DNA of 64,000 nt from Photobacterium marinum (GTDB lineage Bacteria > Pseudomonadota > Gammaproteobacteria > Enterobacterales > Vibrionaceae). The DNA lies in assembly GCF_000331515.1 (NCBI RefSeq), contig NZ_AMZO01000025.1:1-64000 (forward strand). Reading direction: 5' to 3'. Below the pieces are notes generated by a model. It was not told where the DNA came from, did no database searches, and was given only the letters and a program-made list of their open reading frames with translations. Both the position numbers and the translations under genes were made by a program. Below, piece by piece: positions 9,477 to 18,054 of the stretch. Position 1 is the first letter of the stretch, and each line of letters opens with the position of its first letter.

Positions 9477-9920
9477 ATGGCTGCAGAGAAATTAACCAAA
9501 GCTAGATTGATTCAAATCTTGTTTTTAATGACAGTGTTGATAACAGCATTTGTTTGGAGAACAGTAACCTATGATGACAATCAGCCAGTAGATGAAACTG
9601 CTGTCCGCTGTCAGATTACCGCAGAATCTTGTGTCATCGAAGGGCGGGAAAATGGTATTGATTTGACGCTTCAGCCATTCCCGGCAAAGGCAAATTCAGA
9701 GCTTGTTATACAAATTGGTAACGTAAATGTAAAACCAGTTGCGACCGTCGAAGGGGTTAACATGTACATGGGTACTATCCCTGTGATTTTCGAGCAAAAA
9801 GAAAACAGCTGGTTAGGAAAGTTCAGTGTACCGGAGTGTGTTCACGACAAAATGGCTTGGGCTATTACCCTTAAGCAGGGAGATAAGATGGTAATTGCGG
9901 ATTTCACAGTAGAAAAGTAG
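9477..9920 (+). CDS. Membrane-anchored conserved protein beside ccoN
   Basis: A 147-aa protein of unknown function. One N-terminal hydrophobic segment (about residues 11-26) would anchor it, with the remainder outside the cytoplasm. It has three cysteines after the anchor (RCQITAESC and PECVH) and a Met-containing stretch (VNMYMGTIPVIF), which could bind metal such as copper, although that is only a guess. It is divergent from ccoN, sharing a 276-bp intergenic region, so co-regulation with the oxidase is plausible. A similar small gene occupies this position in other vibrios. Confidence 0.8.
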   Translation: MAAEKLTKARLIQILFLMTVLITAFVWRTVTYDDNQPVDETAVRCQITAESCVIEGRENGIDLTLQPFPAKANSELVIQIGNVNVKPVATVEGVNMYMGTIPVIFEQKENSWLGKFSVPECVHDKMAWAITLKQGDKMVIADFTVEK

Positions 9921-9993
9921 TTACTAATAGGATAGTTACCGCCCAAGAGTAAAGGTTTGGAGGCTTGGCAGCCCAAGTCTCCAAACTAAGCAC

Positions 9994-10719
9994 TTATTCA
10001 GCATAAATCATCTTCTTTGTCATTCCACCGTCAATCACAAAATTCTGACCGGTAACAAAGCCGGATTCCTTGCTCAGCAGAAAAAACACCATTGCTGCGA
10101 TGTCTTCAACATTTCCGACCCGACCGGCAGGGTGTTGACTGTGATCAATTGCCCGCAACTCTTCATTGGTGGTATCAATCCAGCCCGGTGAGACACAGTT
10201 AATCCTCACGTCAGGGCCGACACTTGTCGCCATCGCATGCGTAAGGGATACCAACCCGCCTTTTGATGCGCAGTAAGCTTCAGTATTCGGTTCCGACTGC
10301 ACGGCGCGTGTTGACGCAATATTGACTACAGCACCGTGATTAGTTCTTAGCATTGGCAAGCAAAGCTTAGTGACAATCATTGGAGCTGTCAGGTTTACTG
10401 AAATCACCTTGTTCCAGTCGTAGATATCTAAATCTTCAAGCGGCGTATTATACGGGTTGGCAATGGCAGCATTATTAACCACACCATCAATCCTGCCGAA
10501 TTGCTCATGTATTTCATGAATGACTGCGGCCATTTCTGATTCAGAGGTAACATCAGCCTGTTTAAATCTTATTTTCGGATTCGCAGCAACCAGTTCAAAT
10601 CCGGCATCTTCATCTATATCTACAGCAACAACAATCATGTTTTTGTTACTTAGATAGTCGCAAATACCTTTTCCGATCCCCTTGGCGCCACCGGTGACTA
10701 GAACGACAGAATTCTTCAT
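9994..10719 (-). CDS. Short-chain dehydrogenase/reductase
   Basis: A classical SDR of 241 aa. The NAD(P)-binding TGGAKGIGKGI motif is at the N-terminus, NNAAI in the middle, and the catalytic Ser and YxxxK in AYCASKGG, followed by the conserved NCVSPGWIDT. Asp at the end of the second strand (VAVDID) suggests NAD preference. I chose the ATG at 10719 because AGGGAG precedes it at normal spacing; a GTG four codons upstream lacks a site. The substrate is unknown. It appears to be a single-gene unit convergent with the upstream small membrane protein gene. Confidence 0.9.
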   Translation of the reverse strand: MKNSVVLVTGGAKGIGKGICDYLSNKNMIVVAVDIDEDAGFELVAANPKIRFKQADVTSESEMAAVIHEIHEQFGRIDGVVNNAAIANPYNTPLEDLDIYDWNKVISVNLTAPMIVTKLCLPMLRTNHGAVVNIASTRAVQSEPNTEAYCASKGGLVSLTHAMATSVGPDVRINCVSPGWIDTTNEELRAIDHSQHPAGRVGNVEDIAAMVFFLLSKESGFVTGQNFVIDGGMTKKMIYAE

Positions 10720-10835
10720 GACTCCCTTCACTAAATTAGAAGTTGAATGCTTTCATAGGTTAACGTTATAGATTGAACTAACTTTAGTTATAAATTCATA
10801 AAATAAGCTTTACCTAGCTGATTACAAATACAAAA

Positions 10836-12056
10836 GTGGCTATTATTGAAGCTACGCATAAAAATAAATACGAACTCATGGACATAGCCACTAGTTTTTC
10901 TGCATTTCATTCGACAAGTGACGCAGTTTTAGACGCAATTCGCAAACTGAAGGGTAAAATAGCCAATCCAAGGCTGATCCTTGTTTACTTTTCAGAAAAT
11001 TACGACGACGCATTCATTCAACAATCACTTACCACCGAGTTTCCGGACGCTCAGATCTTAGGTTGTACGTCATGTCAGGGCGTTATGACCGATGAAGGCT
11101 ATTACCCAGGAGAGGGGATCGCACTTTGGGCTATGTGCGATTATAACGGGGCTTTCGGAAGTGCGATTGTTTCTACTAATCAAGCGCCATATGAAATGGC
11201 GCGCCAGGCATTGCTCAAAGCAATTGAAAACGGAGGTCGTCCCGGCGAGCTTCCGGCATTAATATTGCTTCATGCCAGTCCAGGGCATGAAGAAGAAGTG
11301 ATTAAAGGTATCGAAGACGAACTAGGGCTTTCTGTGCCAATCATCGGGGGCAGTGCTGCAGACGACAATGTCCAGGGCAACTGGAAGTTGTTTACTCATG
11401 ATCAGCGTTGCCAGGAAGGGGTTGGATTATGTGTACTTTACCCATCTTGTAATATCAGTTACTCATTCCACTCCGGTTATGCCAGCACAGGGCTGAGCGC
11501 AATTGCCACAAAAACCGAAGGGCGTGAGCTGATTGAGCTGAATAACAAGCCGGCCGCTGATGTATATCAGTCTTGGCTCGGACAACCGCTTTCTTATGAA
11601 AACAGTATTGTCTCAAAGAGTAGCCTGAACCCTTTAGGACGTATTGCCGGCAAGGTTCATGATCTTCCTTACTTTAAACTTGCACATCTTCTCAAAATGA
11701 CACCACGCGGGGGTATCGAGTTGTTTGCAACGGTGGAAGAGGGTGAAGAGCTGTTTTTCATGGAAGGAACCAAAGAACGTTTGATTACTCGGGCTGGCAG
11801 GGTAATTGACTCTGCATTTGATATTGGCAGCGCAAGTCGAGAGCTCGATCCTGTAGGCGGTATCACAGTTTACTGTGCCGGTTGCATGCTCCAGGTTCAG
11901 GATCGTATGGAAGAGGTCGCTGAACATGTCAATAAAGCGATGCATTATGCGCCTTTTGTTTGTCCGTTTACATTCGGTGAACAAGGGCAATTTATTGGCG
12001 GTGAAAATGCACATGGAAATCTGATGATTTCTGCGGTTTTATTCCACAGGGACTAG
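10836..12056 (+). CDS. vpsV: FIST-domain sensor protein (VpsV/NosP-like)
   Basis: A 406-aa FIST_N plus FIST_C protein. FIST domains bind small ligands, and the NosP branch binds heme and senses nitric oxide, modulating the kinase encoded next to it. Here the hybrid kinase gene starts 3 bp after its stop. Gene order (ccoN - small gene - FIST - hybrid kinase) matches V. cholerae VC1442-VC1445, where the pair is called VpsV/VpsS. The start is probably GTG at 10836, with a weak ribosome binding site; an ATG at 10878 is the alternative. Ligand identity is not shown by the sequence. Confidence 0.85.
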   Translation: MAIIEATHKNKYELMDIATSFSAFHSTSDAVLDAIRKLKGKIANPRLILVYFSENYDDAFIQQSLTTEFPDAQILGCTSCQGVMTDEGYYPGEGIALWAMCDYNGAFGSAIVSTNQAPYEMARQALLKAIENGGRPGELPALILLHASPGHEEEVIKGIEDELGLSVPIIGGSAADDNVQGNWKLFTHDQRCQEGVGLCVLYPSCNISYSFHSGYASTGLSAIATKTEGRELIELNNKPAADVYQSWLGQPLSYENSIVSKSSLNPLGRIAGKVHDLPYFKLAHLLKMTPRGGIELFATVEEGEELFFMEGTKERLITRAGRVIDSAFDIGSASRELDPVGGITVYCAGCMLQVQDRMEEVAEHVNKAMHYAPFVCPFTFGEQGQFIGGENAHGNLMISAVLFHRD

Positions 12057-12059
12057 CTC

Positions 12060-14147
12060 ATGCCAGGTTATGAATCTGAAAAACTACAAGAAACCTTACT
12101 GGACCTGATGCGAAGTCAGGAGCGGGAGAAGCAGCTTCGTGAAGAGAACGCTGCTATTCTCGCCGGGATTTCCGCCATGGCAGGGGCAAATAATAAACGT
12201 CAGGTTTTCAACAGCTTACTGACTGTGCTTCATAAGTATATCGGTTTTGAACATGCGTTGGTTTTAACTCGTGAAGATGAAACGTCGCCATTAAAAGAAT
12301 TGGTAACCACATGTCAGTGCTTTGAATCAAGCACCTGGCCAATCAACCATACATTTATAAGAAGTATGAATGGTGAAAGCATCGCTTTGTTTGATCCGGA
12401 CAAAGTGAATGAGTTCAGAGGCCTGCCAGACAATATGCTGCAATATTGCAAATCTGTGCTGCTTACTGGCGTAAAAGTCAGTTCCGGTGATGCTGTTCTT
12501 ATTTTCCTTCACTCAGAGCGTGGACAGTTTCCACCTCAGAGTCGTCGTGTACTTGATCGCTTTCGACCACTGTTGGAGCGTGCCATTATCGATATCGATT
12601 ATCGTGAACGTCTGCAATCATTGGTAACAGCACGGACGGTTGAACTAACACATAGTCAGCAACGTTTTCGGGATTTTGCGAAAACCGTCGGTGACTGGTT
12701 CTGGGAAATCGATACCAACTTTCAATTTACTTATATTTCGTCCCCAAACCTTGCGAACCATGTCATTGATAATGAATGTATTTTCGATATTTTTGATGGC
12801 CACTCAGAGTTAAAGAAAGAACTTAAAGCCCGGCTGGAAAAGAAAGTACCGTTTGAGGATCTCGAATGGCAGCTACCAGAGAGTGAAGGGGGGACATGGT
12901 TCAGTTTCAGTGGAACTCCTTATTTCAGTAAGCAGGGCAAACTTCAGGGCTTTCGTGGCACAGCCAAAGACATAACACACAGGAAAAAGCAGCTGTTTGA
13001 GTTGCAGGAAGCTCGCAAACAGGCAGAATCAGCGAATAAAGCAAAATCACAATTCCTTGCGATGATGAGCCATGAGATCCGAACACCACTGAATGCAGTT
13101 CTGGGTCTGATGGAAACTCTTGCAGACTCGGGCCTTAATAGTGAGCAAAAAGGCTGGATTGACTACATGGAACAATCAGCCCAGCTCTTGCTTACTATTA
13201 TCAATGATATTCTTGATTTATCACGAATTGAATCCGGCAACTTTGAACTGTTTAATGCTGAAATGCGACCGGCAGATAGCATCAACCTTGTAGTCAATCA
13301 GCTTAAAGAACAAGCCAGGAAAAAAGATATTTCGCTCACATCGTACATTTCACCAGATGTGCCTGAAGTGATGATTGGCGATAAAAACAGAATTTCTCAG
13401 GTAATGTTTAACCTAATTGGTAACGCAATTAAATTTACCAATCAGGGCTATGTATCTGTTAACGTTACCAGAGATGCAAACCATATTGTGATAGCAGTTA
13501 AAGATACAGGTATTGGTATTGCACCTGAAGCGCAGAAAAACTTATTTAATCCGTTTATTCAGGCGGATGGCAGCATCACCAGGCGCTACGGTGGTACAGG
13601 TTTAGGATTGGCTATCAGCCAGCACTTAATCAACAAAATGAATGGACGAATAACGCTGCAAAGTGAACTTGATAAAGGCAGTTGTTTTACTGTTTATATA
13701 CCGATCCCGATTCAGACATTAGCTGCAATACCAACGCAGATAGTTCAAACACCAAGACTGGAAAAATCCCTCAAGATTTTGTTGGCTGAAGACAGCAATA
13801 CCAATCAACTGGTTGCTAAACTGATGCTTGAAAAGCGTGGTCATCAGGTCAAAATTGCCAATAATGGTGAAGAAGCTATAGAGCTCCTGAAACTGAAGAG
13901 AAATAGTTTCGATATAGTGTTAATGGATATATCGATGCCGGTTCTGGATGGCTTAGAAGCGACAAGGCAGTTGCGCAGGAGTAATTACGATATACCGATT
14001 ATCGCATTAACAGCAAATGCAATGCAGTCTGATCAAGAAGAATATAAACGAGCTGGCATGGACGGGTTTCTTGCTAAACCAATACAACCGATGGAGCTCA
14101 ACCTGATGTTAGATAAATATCAGGGGTTGATGATGACAGGCTCTTAA
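12060..14147 (+). CDS. vpsS: Hybrid sensor histidine kinase (VpsS-like)
   Basis: A 695-aa hybrid kinase. It has an N-terminal coiled coil (residues about 5-40), a GAF-like region (about 40-185), a PAS domain (about 205-315), HisKA with MSHEIRTPLN near residue 336, an HATPase with NLIGNAIKFT, DTGIGI and GTGLGLAIS, and a C-terminal receiver (LLAEDSNTNQ; phospho-Asp in LMDISMP near 622; Lys in LAKPI). There are no membrane helices, so the input should come from the partner FIST protein. In V. cholerae VpsS acts through LuxU in biofilm control. A decayed copy of the receiver 3' end lies at 38.2-39.4 kb, at the far edge of the island that starts just downstream. Confidence 0.88.
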   Translation: MPGYESEKLQETLLDLMRSQEREKQLREENAAILAGISAMAGANNKRQVFNSLLTVLHKYIGFEHALVLTREDETSPLKELVTTCQCFESSTWPINHTFIRSMNGESIALFDPDKVNEFRGLPDNMLQYCKSVLLTGVKVSSGDAVLIFLHSERGQFPPQSRRVLDRFRPLLERAIIDIDYRERLQSLVTARTVELTHSQQRFRDFAKTVGDWFWEIDTNFQFTYISSPNLANHVIDNECIFDIFDGHSELKKELKARLEKKVPFEDLEWQLPESEGGTWFSFSGTPYFSKQGKLQGFRGTAKDITHRKKQLFELQEARKQAESANKAKSQFLAMMSHEIRTPLNAVLGLMETLADSGLNSEQKGWIDYMEQSAQLLLTIINDILDLSRIESGNFELFNAEMRPADSINLVVNQLKEQARKKDISLTSYISPDVPEVMIGDKNRISQVMFNLIGNAIKFTNQGYVSVNVTRDANHIVIAVKDTGIGIAPEAQKNLFNPFIQADGSITRRYGGTGLGLAISQHLINKMNGRITLQSELDKGSCFTVYIPIPIQTLAAIPTQIVQTPRLEKSLKILLAEDSNTNQLVAKLMLEKRGHQVKIANNGEEAIELLKLKRNSFDIVLMDISMPVLDGLEATRQLRRSNYDIPIIALTANAMQSDQEEYKRAGMDGFLAKPIQPMELNLMLDKYQGLMMTGS

Positions 14148-14179
14148 TTAATGCTCTGATGAAATCAGATATAAACAAA

Positions 14180-14207
14180 AACGCCAGACACTAAGTCTGG
14201 CGTTTTT
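14180..14207 (+). terminator. Terminator of the vpsVS operon
   Basis: A perfect 10-bp stem, AACGCCAGAC/GTCTGGCGTT, with a short loop is followed by TTTTTG, 33 bp past the kinase stop. Confidence 0.88.
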
Positions 14208-14260
14208 GTTAGCTTGGTTTTAAACCAAGCTTGTAATTAACAAATGATTTTGAAGAACCA

Positions 14261-14283
14261 GGCAAACTGACCATTTGCAGCAG
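14261..14283. repeat. Left copy of candidate island attachment repeat
   Basis: A 23-bp sequence here is repeated exactly at 39621-39643. Within it is GCAAA-ctgacca-TTTGC, 5-bp inverted arms around a 7-bp spacer, which is the form of a tyrosine-recombinase core site. Flanking similarity between the two copies is looser and extends to about 14346 on the right and leftward into the kinase gene. It may be the recombination site itself or simply part of a longer diverged duplication. Confidence 0.55.
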
Positions 14284-14867
14284 AGCTTAAAAATAGGTGT
14301 TAATTACCTATTTTATGGTAAATTGCGCATACTGTTAAATTGTCCAGTATTCCGAAGGGAGAGCGCGTAGTGGCCACACATCAACGGGATGAGGGGCGTT
14401 ACCGGACTAATAATTGGGGTGACTCTAATACCTTATTTAACTATTCTGGGTTTCGGGGAGGTGCGTGAGTGAGTTAGGATAACAAATACAATATAAGCTA
14501 CTGTATTTATTGTGTTTTGTGTTAAGCGGAGCAGGGGGTGGCGCTCATGAACCTATATTTAGTTCATGAACTCGGTTCACGGTGAACAAAAACCAATCAA
14601 TTTACGACCTCTAGGTTCATGAACAACTTCTCTTGAAAGTGTGAACATTATCACTATTAATCTACCCTTACCTACGCCGAAATTACCATTCCATTGCGCC
14701 AAAACACAATACCACCATGGCTGTATTGCTCTTGTTGATTACCAAGGTTGCATACATCGATTCTATTGGGTTAGTGGTACGGATGAGTGTCCAATGCTCC
14801 GCCGGAAAGTCATAGAATCCTAGGTCATAATCGTCGGAATACACGGGCTGCACAAAAAATCATCAAA
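14284..14867. other. Left island edge without a clear gene
   Basis: No convincing gene is present. The stretch holds three TTCATGAAC-type motifs: TCATGAACCTA at 14545-14555, its inverted copy at 14612-14622, and a third at about 14562-14571. The same CATGAACCTAAC word appears twice just beyond the right edge of the island (39713 and 39822). A 60-codon GTG-start frame at 14641-14823 has no recognisable family and a poor ribosome binding site, so I do not call it a gene. Confidence 0.4.
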
Positions 14868-14886
14868 ATGTACTTGATCAGTACAT
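14868..14886. promoter_or_regulatory. Operator 1 of the 14.9-kb operon
   Basis: A 19-bp palindrome, ATGTACT-tgatc-AGTACAT, whose twin starts 38 bp downstream. A TTGACC hexamer at 14891-14896 lies between the two copies, so binding at both would cover the promoter. The binding protein is most likely the HTH protein encoded directly downstream (inference). Confidence 0.7.
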
Positions 14887-14905
14887 TTTATTGACCTAGT
14901 GTAAT

Positions 14906-14924
14906 ATGTACTTGATGAGTACAT
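14906..14924. promoter_or_regulatory. Operator 2 of the 14.9-kb operon
   Basis: ATGTACT-tgatg-AGTACAT has arms identical to those of operator 1. An in-frame ATG lies inside it at 14906, but a regulatory palindrome overlapping the true start is unlikely, which argues for the downstream start at 14939. Confidence 0.7.
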
Positions 14925-14938
14925 TTTTGGCGATTCTT

Positions 14939-15625
14939 ATGAAGAACAGTAATTACGGCGTTATCTTGCCATCCCATATTAGCTACGAGCCTATAAGCGA
15001 AGAAGCGTTTAAAGCCTCATGTTATCTGCTCCTCATGGATATTGAACGACTTGTCGCCTGGGCATTCGGCGAATCACACGGAACATCTGTTCATTTTACG
15101 CCTGATAGAGAGGAGGAATGGATTGGGAGTGAAGAGCAGCAGGTAAAGTTGTTTGCTTCTGAATTTTGGAAAACCATGAACCCTGTTTATGCCTATGCCG
15201 AGCGCGGTGAACAGGGCAATATGATGCACGATGATACCTTGGGTTATTTGGTTCAAGTGTTACCGGCTGTTTTTGGAATAAGAGAATATAACGGTGAGGT
15301 TGACTGGGTCTGTGAAACGCTAATTTACAAGGCGTTAGCACGCCTTAAACTTGATACCGGCAGAGATCTTGATGAAGATGAAGTTGAAGTTGAGCTAGTT
15401 ACGTATTGCAGCGGTTGGTTACCATTGGCACATCATAAACACCTAACTTTACAAGAAATGGCTATTTTGGCAGGTGCAAAAAACATTCGGTCAATTCGTA
15501 ACGCAACGTACGATAAAAAAAATCCGTTAAGGGTAATTAAGGAAAACAGAAATGTCTTAGTTACAGTAGAGGAAGCCAAACGATGGCTAGCCCAAAAGTC
15601 GAAGTTTATTCCATCACCATGTTAG
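14939..15625 (+). CDS. HTH-like protein, probable autoregulator
   Basis: A 228-aa protein of no family I recognise. The C-terminal part (LTLQEMAILAGAKNIRSIRNA, then KRWLAQK) looks like a helix-turn-helix with a recognition helix. The larger N-terminal part is acidic and may be an effector or dimerisation domain. The start at 14939 is preferred over 14906 because the latter lies inside an operator palindrome; neither has a strong ribosome binding site. First gene of a three-gene operon with a DUF4258 protein and a DNA-glycosylase-fold protein. Twin operators upstream suggest tight repression, as in phage-like or toxin/defence loci. Confidence 0.75.
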   Translation: MKNSNYGVILPSHISYEPISEEAFKASCYLLLMDIERLVAWAFGESHGTSVHFTPDREEEWIGSEEQQVKLFASEFWKTMNPVYAYAERGEQGNMMHDDTLGYLVQVLPAVFGIREYNGEVDWVCETLIYKALARLKLDTGRDLDEDEVEVELVTYCSGWLPLAHHKHLTLQEMAILAGAKNIRSIRNATYDKKNPLRVIKENRNVLVTVEEAKRWLAQKSKFIPSPC

Positions 15626-15644
15626 TAAAACTGGAGTAAGAGTA

Positions 15645-15914
15645 ATGGACTATACGATTCATGCCAAAAAGCGTGCTCAACAGCGTTGTATATCACCTGA
15701 AATGATTGAAATGATGAAGCTCTATGGCGAAGTAGGGGAACAGAAAGGAGATGCAGATGTTTTATATCTCAATAGAAAGGATATAAAGCGTTTTTTACGA
15801 GACATGCAATTCATTGCGTCAAAATTAAATAGAAAATCACGTGCAAGTGCTGTGATAAAAGATGATTTAGTAATCACTGTTTTTCATCAAACAAAAAAAA
15901 TACATACGTTTTAA
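15645..15914 (+). CDS. DUF4258 family small protein
   Basis: An 89-aa basic protein with the DUF4258 pattern: IHAKKRAQQRCISPEMIE at the N-terminus (conserved H-x-x-x-R, then QRxIS) and a C-terminal strand ending VITVFHQTKK. The fold is related to small RelE/BrnT-like toxin RNases, but DUF4258 function is not established. GGAG precedes the ATG by 9 bp. It lies 19 bp after the HTH gene and 12 bp before the glycosylase-like gene, so it belongs to that operon. Confidence 0.8.
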   Translation: MDYTIHAKKRAQQRCISPEMIEMMKLYGEVGEQKGDADVLYLNRKDIKRFLRDMQFIASKLNRKSRASAVIKDDLVITVFHQTKKIHTF

Positions 15915-15926
15915 CTGCGAGGAAAT

Positions 15927-16688
15927 ATGGATATTTCAATTTTCAAAAATATGATACAATATTCAGACCCTTTTTGCCCCGAGCTGCTTATTGAGCAGTC
16001 AGGCGACTATCAGTCGTTTTATTCTGGTTTCGATCATATTAACACCAGGGCAAAGTTAGTCATTGTCGGAATGAGTCCTGGTCATACGCAAGCACAAAAA
16101 GCAAATATTGTGGCAGGGAACGTTTTAAGAGCCGGGGGGACAGCCCAACAAGCGCTTGAACAGGCAAAAAAGGTGGCCAGTTTCAGTGGGCCATTGCGTA
16201 ATAATCTTGTGCGGTTGCTTAATCATATTGGTATTCATGATTTGCTGAAAATTAACTGTGCTTCAACACTATTTACGGCTGAGAACGAACATCTTGTTCA
16301 TTATACATCGGCTTTTCGTTATCCCGTGCTGAAAAAAGGAAAACCGATTAGCACAGCCAAGCCATTTAAAAACGAACCAATGTTGCTCAATATGGTGGAA
16401 TCGCTTTTGGCTGAAGAGGCCCAGGCATTGCCACACGCAATTTGGTTGCCACTTGGTCAAGGTGTTGAAAGTGCTCTATTACATTTAGCTCAGCAAGGTT
16501 TACTTACGCCAGAACAGATCTTATCTGGCTTGCCTCATCCAAGCGGGGCAAATGCGGAGCGCATCAGCTACTTTTTAGGGGAAAAACTGAAATCTCAACT
16601 TAGTATTAAAACAAACCCTCATAAGCTTGATGCTATCCGTGATGAATTAGTTAAAAAGTTGACGCATTTGAAAACAAAAGCTCGCTAA
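15927..16688 (+). CDS. Uracil-DNA-glycosylase-fold protein
   Basis: A 253-aa protein with the two signature loops of the UDG superfamily. Motif A is LVIVGMSPGHTQAQ near residues 44-57, and the leucine-loop motif B is GLPHPSGANAERI near residue 200. The G-x-S-P-G and HPSG-x-N forms are closer to the family 2/4-like branches than to classical Ung (GQDPY/HPSPLS). It would be expected to bind or excise a modified base, but the catalytic residue and substrate cannot be assigned here. The Arg/Lys-rich C-terminal tail suits nucleic-acid binding. GAGGAAAT precedes the ATG. Last gene of the operon with twin operators; a defence or addiction role is inference. Confidence 0.8.
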   Translation: MDISIFKNMIQYSDPFCPELLIEQSGDYQSFYSGFDHINTRAKLVIVGMSPGHTQAQKANIVAGNVLRAGGTAQQALEQAKKVASFSGPLRNNLVRLLNHIGIHDLLKINCASTLFTAENEHLVHYTSAFRYPVLKKGKPISTAKPFKNEPMLLNMVESLLAEEAQALPHAIWLPLGQGVESALLHLAQQGLLTPEQILSGLPHPSGANAERISYFLGEKLKSQLSIKTNPHKLDAIRDELVKKLTHLKTKAR

Positions 16689-16890
16689 CAAGTCGTGGAT
16701 AAAAATCAAAAACTATTATTGATGGCCTCAGACGCTAAAACATCACGTCCCTGATGGAGATTGAATAGGACAAAGCTCATCTAGGATTTTTGTATATTTC
16801 AATGTCTTTTAAATTGATTGAAGGGATGTGTTCACAATCGGTAGTAACAAAGTGATTGGATTAATAGTGAAATCCAAGGAGAGTAGGACA

Positions 16891-17244
16891 ATGTTAATTT
16901 CAGAACAAGCTCAACATTTATTAAATGATAAGCTTCGTATTGCAAAAAATATGACCCAGTATCTTGCTATATATAACACAAAGAGCGGGCGTGAATTAGC
17001 ATTAGAAAGAGAGCGTTCAGAAGCTATCTATGTGTGGTTGCAAAAATATAATCTGTCAATTGAAGACGTTGAAGTTAAAAATGAAAAGTTTCCAGGTCAG
17101 CCTTATGGGCCAAAACAATCAAGAAATTCGAATTTAAATGGGAAAAACACGCCAAAGTTAAAAACAGGCAATAGAGTCTACTACCTGAAAATCACTTCAT
17201 TGCAGGCGTTGGAGAAAGTTATAGATTGGTATGATGAACAATAA
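16891..17244 (+). CDS. Hypothetical protein
   Basis: A 117-aa basic protein of unknown family. Residues 1-55 are predicted helical (MLISEQAQHLLNDKL, ERERSEAIYVWLQKY), the middle (about 65-90) is a Lys/Asn/Pro-rich linker, and a C-terminal strand-helix unit (YYLKITSLQALEKVIDWYDEQ) closes it. I took the ATG at 16891 because AAGGAGAG precedes it; the open frame continues 21 codons upstream. It stands alone, 200 bp after the preceding operon. Confidence 0.6.
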   Translation: MLISEQAQHLLNDKLRIAKNMTQYLAIYNTKSGRELALERERSEAIYVWLQKYNLSIEDVEVKNEKFPGQPYGPKQSRNSNLNGKNTPKLKTGNRVYYLKITSLQALEKVIDWYDEQ

Positions 17245-17435
17245 CCTAAAAGGGCATGAAGGTAATATAATTTCTACAGTTTCATTTGAATTTATCATCA
17301 ACTCTTTTGTGAGGCCTGCTAATGGTAGGTACGTTAATAGGCCTTGATTTTCCTATCAGACATAGCGATGCCTGACCTATATTACGGTCTAAATATTAAA
17401 TGGCTGATTTATCAGCTACAAACATGGGTGATACC

Positions 17436-17767
17436 TTACTTGCGAATCAACCCGGATTGATAACCTTTAGTTAGGTAGCTCAGTTCAATTTGTGACTCAG
17501 GAATACAGCAGAGTTTCTTGCTCGTTACGGGCGTTAGATAAACCAAGCTTGTTAAAGCGCCTAATGCACCTCCAATAATTGCATTTAAAAGGCTTTGCGA
17601 GGTTGAACCAGCTATTGTTGCTCCTTTTATCGCACTGTCAAAAGTACTTGCTATATTGTTTGAGCCAATGTTTATCTTGATACCTTCAAGCTGTACAAGG
17701 CTACCAGGCTGTTTATTCCTATTTTGATTACAGCGGGAATCCAGTGCGAAACGCCCATAAATCCAAA
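17436..17767 (-). pseudogene. 5'-truncated glycine-rich membrane protein gene
   Basis: An open frame of about 110 codons on the minus strand has no start codon: it opens directly after an in-frame stop at about 17768. It has a Cys- and Asn-rich N-part (DSRCNQNRNKQPG), a polar stretch with repeated Ala/Ser/Thr, a glycine-zipper-like membrane segment (NAIIGGALGALTSLVYL), and a polar tail ending GYQSGLIRK. I do not recognise the family. The missing start suggests the 3' remnant of a gene. The surrounding 17245-17435 and 17768-18054 hold no other gene, only a 10-bp-stem hairpin at 17839-17866. Confidence 0.4.
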
Positions 17768-17838
17768 ATTATAATGGGCTGAGCCTCTGGGGATAAAAGT
17801 CCATTATATTGCCCTTATAAATTGAAGCTACCATGACT

Positions 17839-17866
17839 AGCTCTATACTCTTTAGCGTATAGAGCT
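17839..17866. repeat. Perfect inverted repeat
   Basis: AGCTCTATAC and GTATAGAGCT are separated by 8 bases. There is no T-run on either side, so it is not a standard terminator. It could be a protein-binding site or part of an element end near the helicase remnant. Confidence 0.5.
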
Positions 17867-18054
17867 GACACTGATTACAAGTCAATCAACACTTTGCTGG
17901 GTCATCACCGACAATGACTAGCACTGAAGGTATGTAAAGAGCGGCTTTGCCGGGGGCGCATGCACTGCCAGATTGATAGTGCAGCAGCTTCGCTGAGTCT
18001 CAGACGGATTCACGCTCAGTAACCCCTTAGCGTTCTCTCCGTCCTTATATGCCA

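Noticed and set aside
14641..14823. 60-codon GTG-start frame at the left island edge
   Set aside because: No family, weak ribosome binding site, and located among short repeats.
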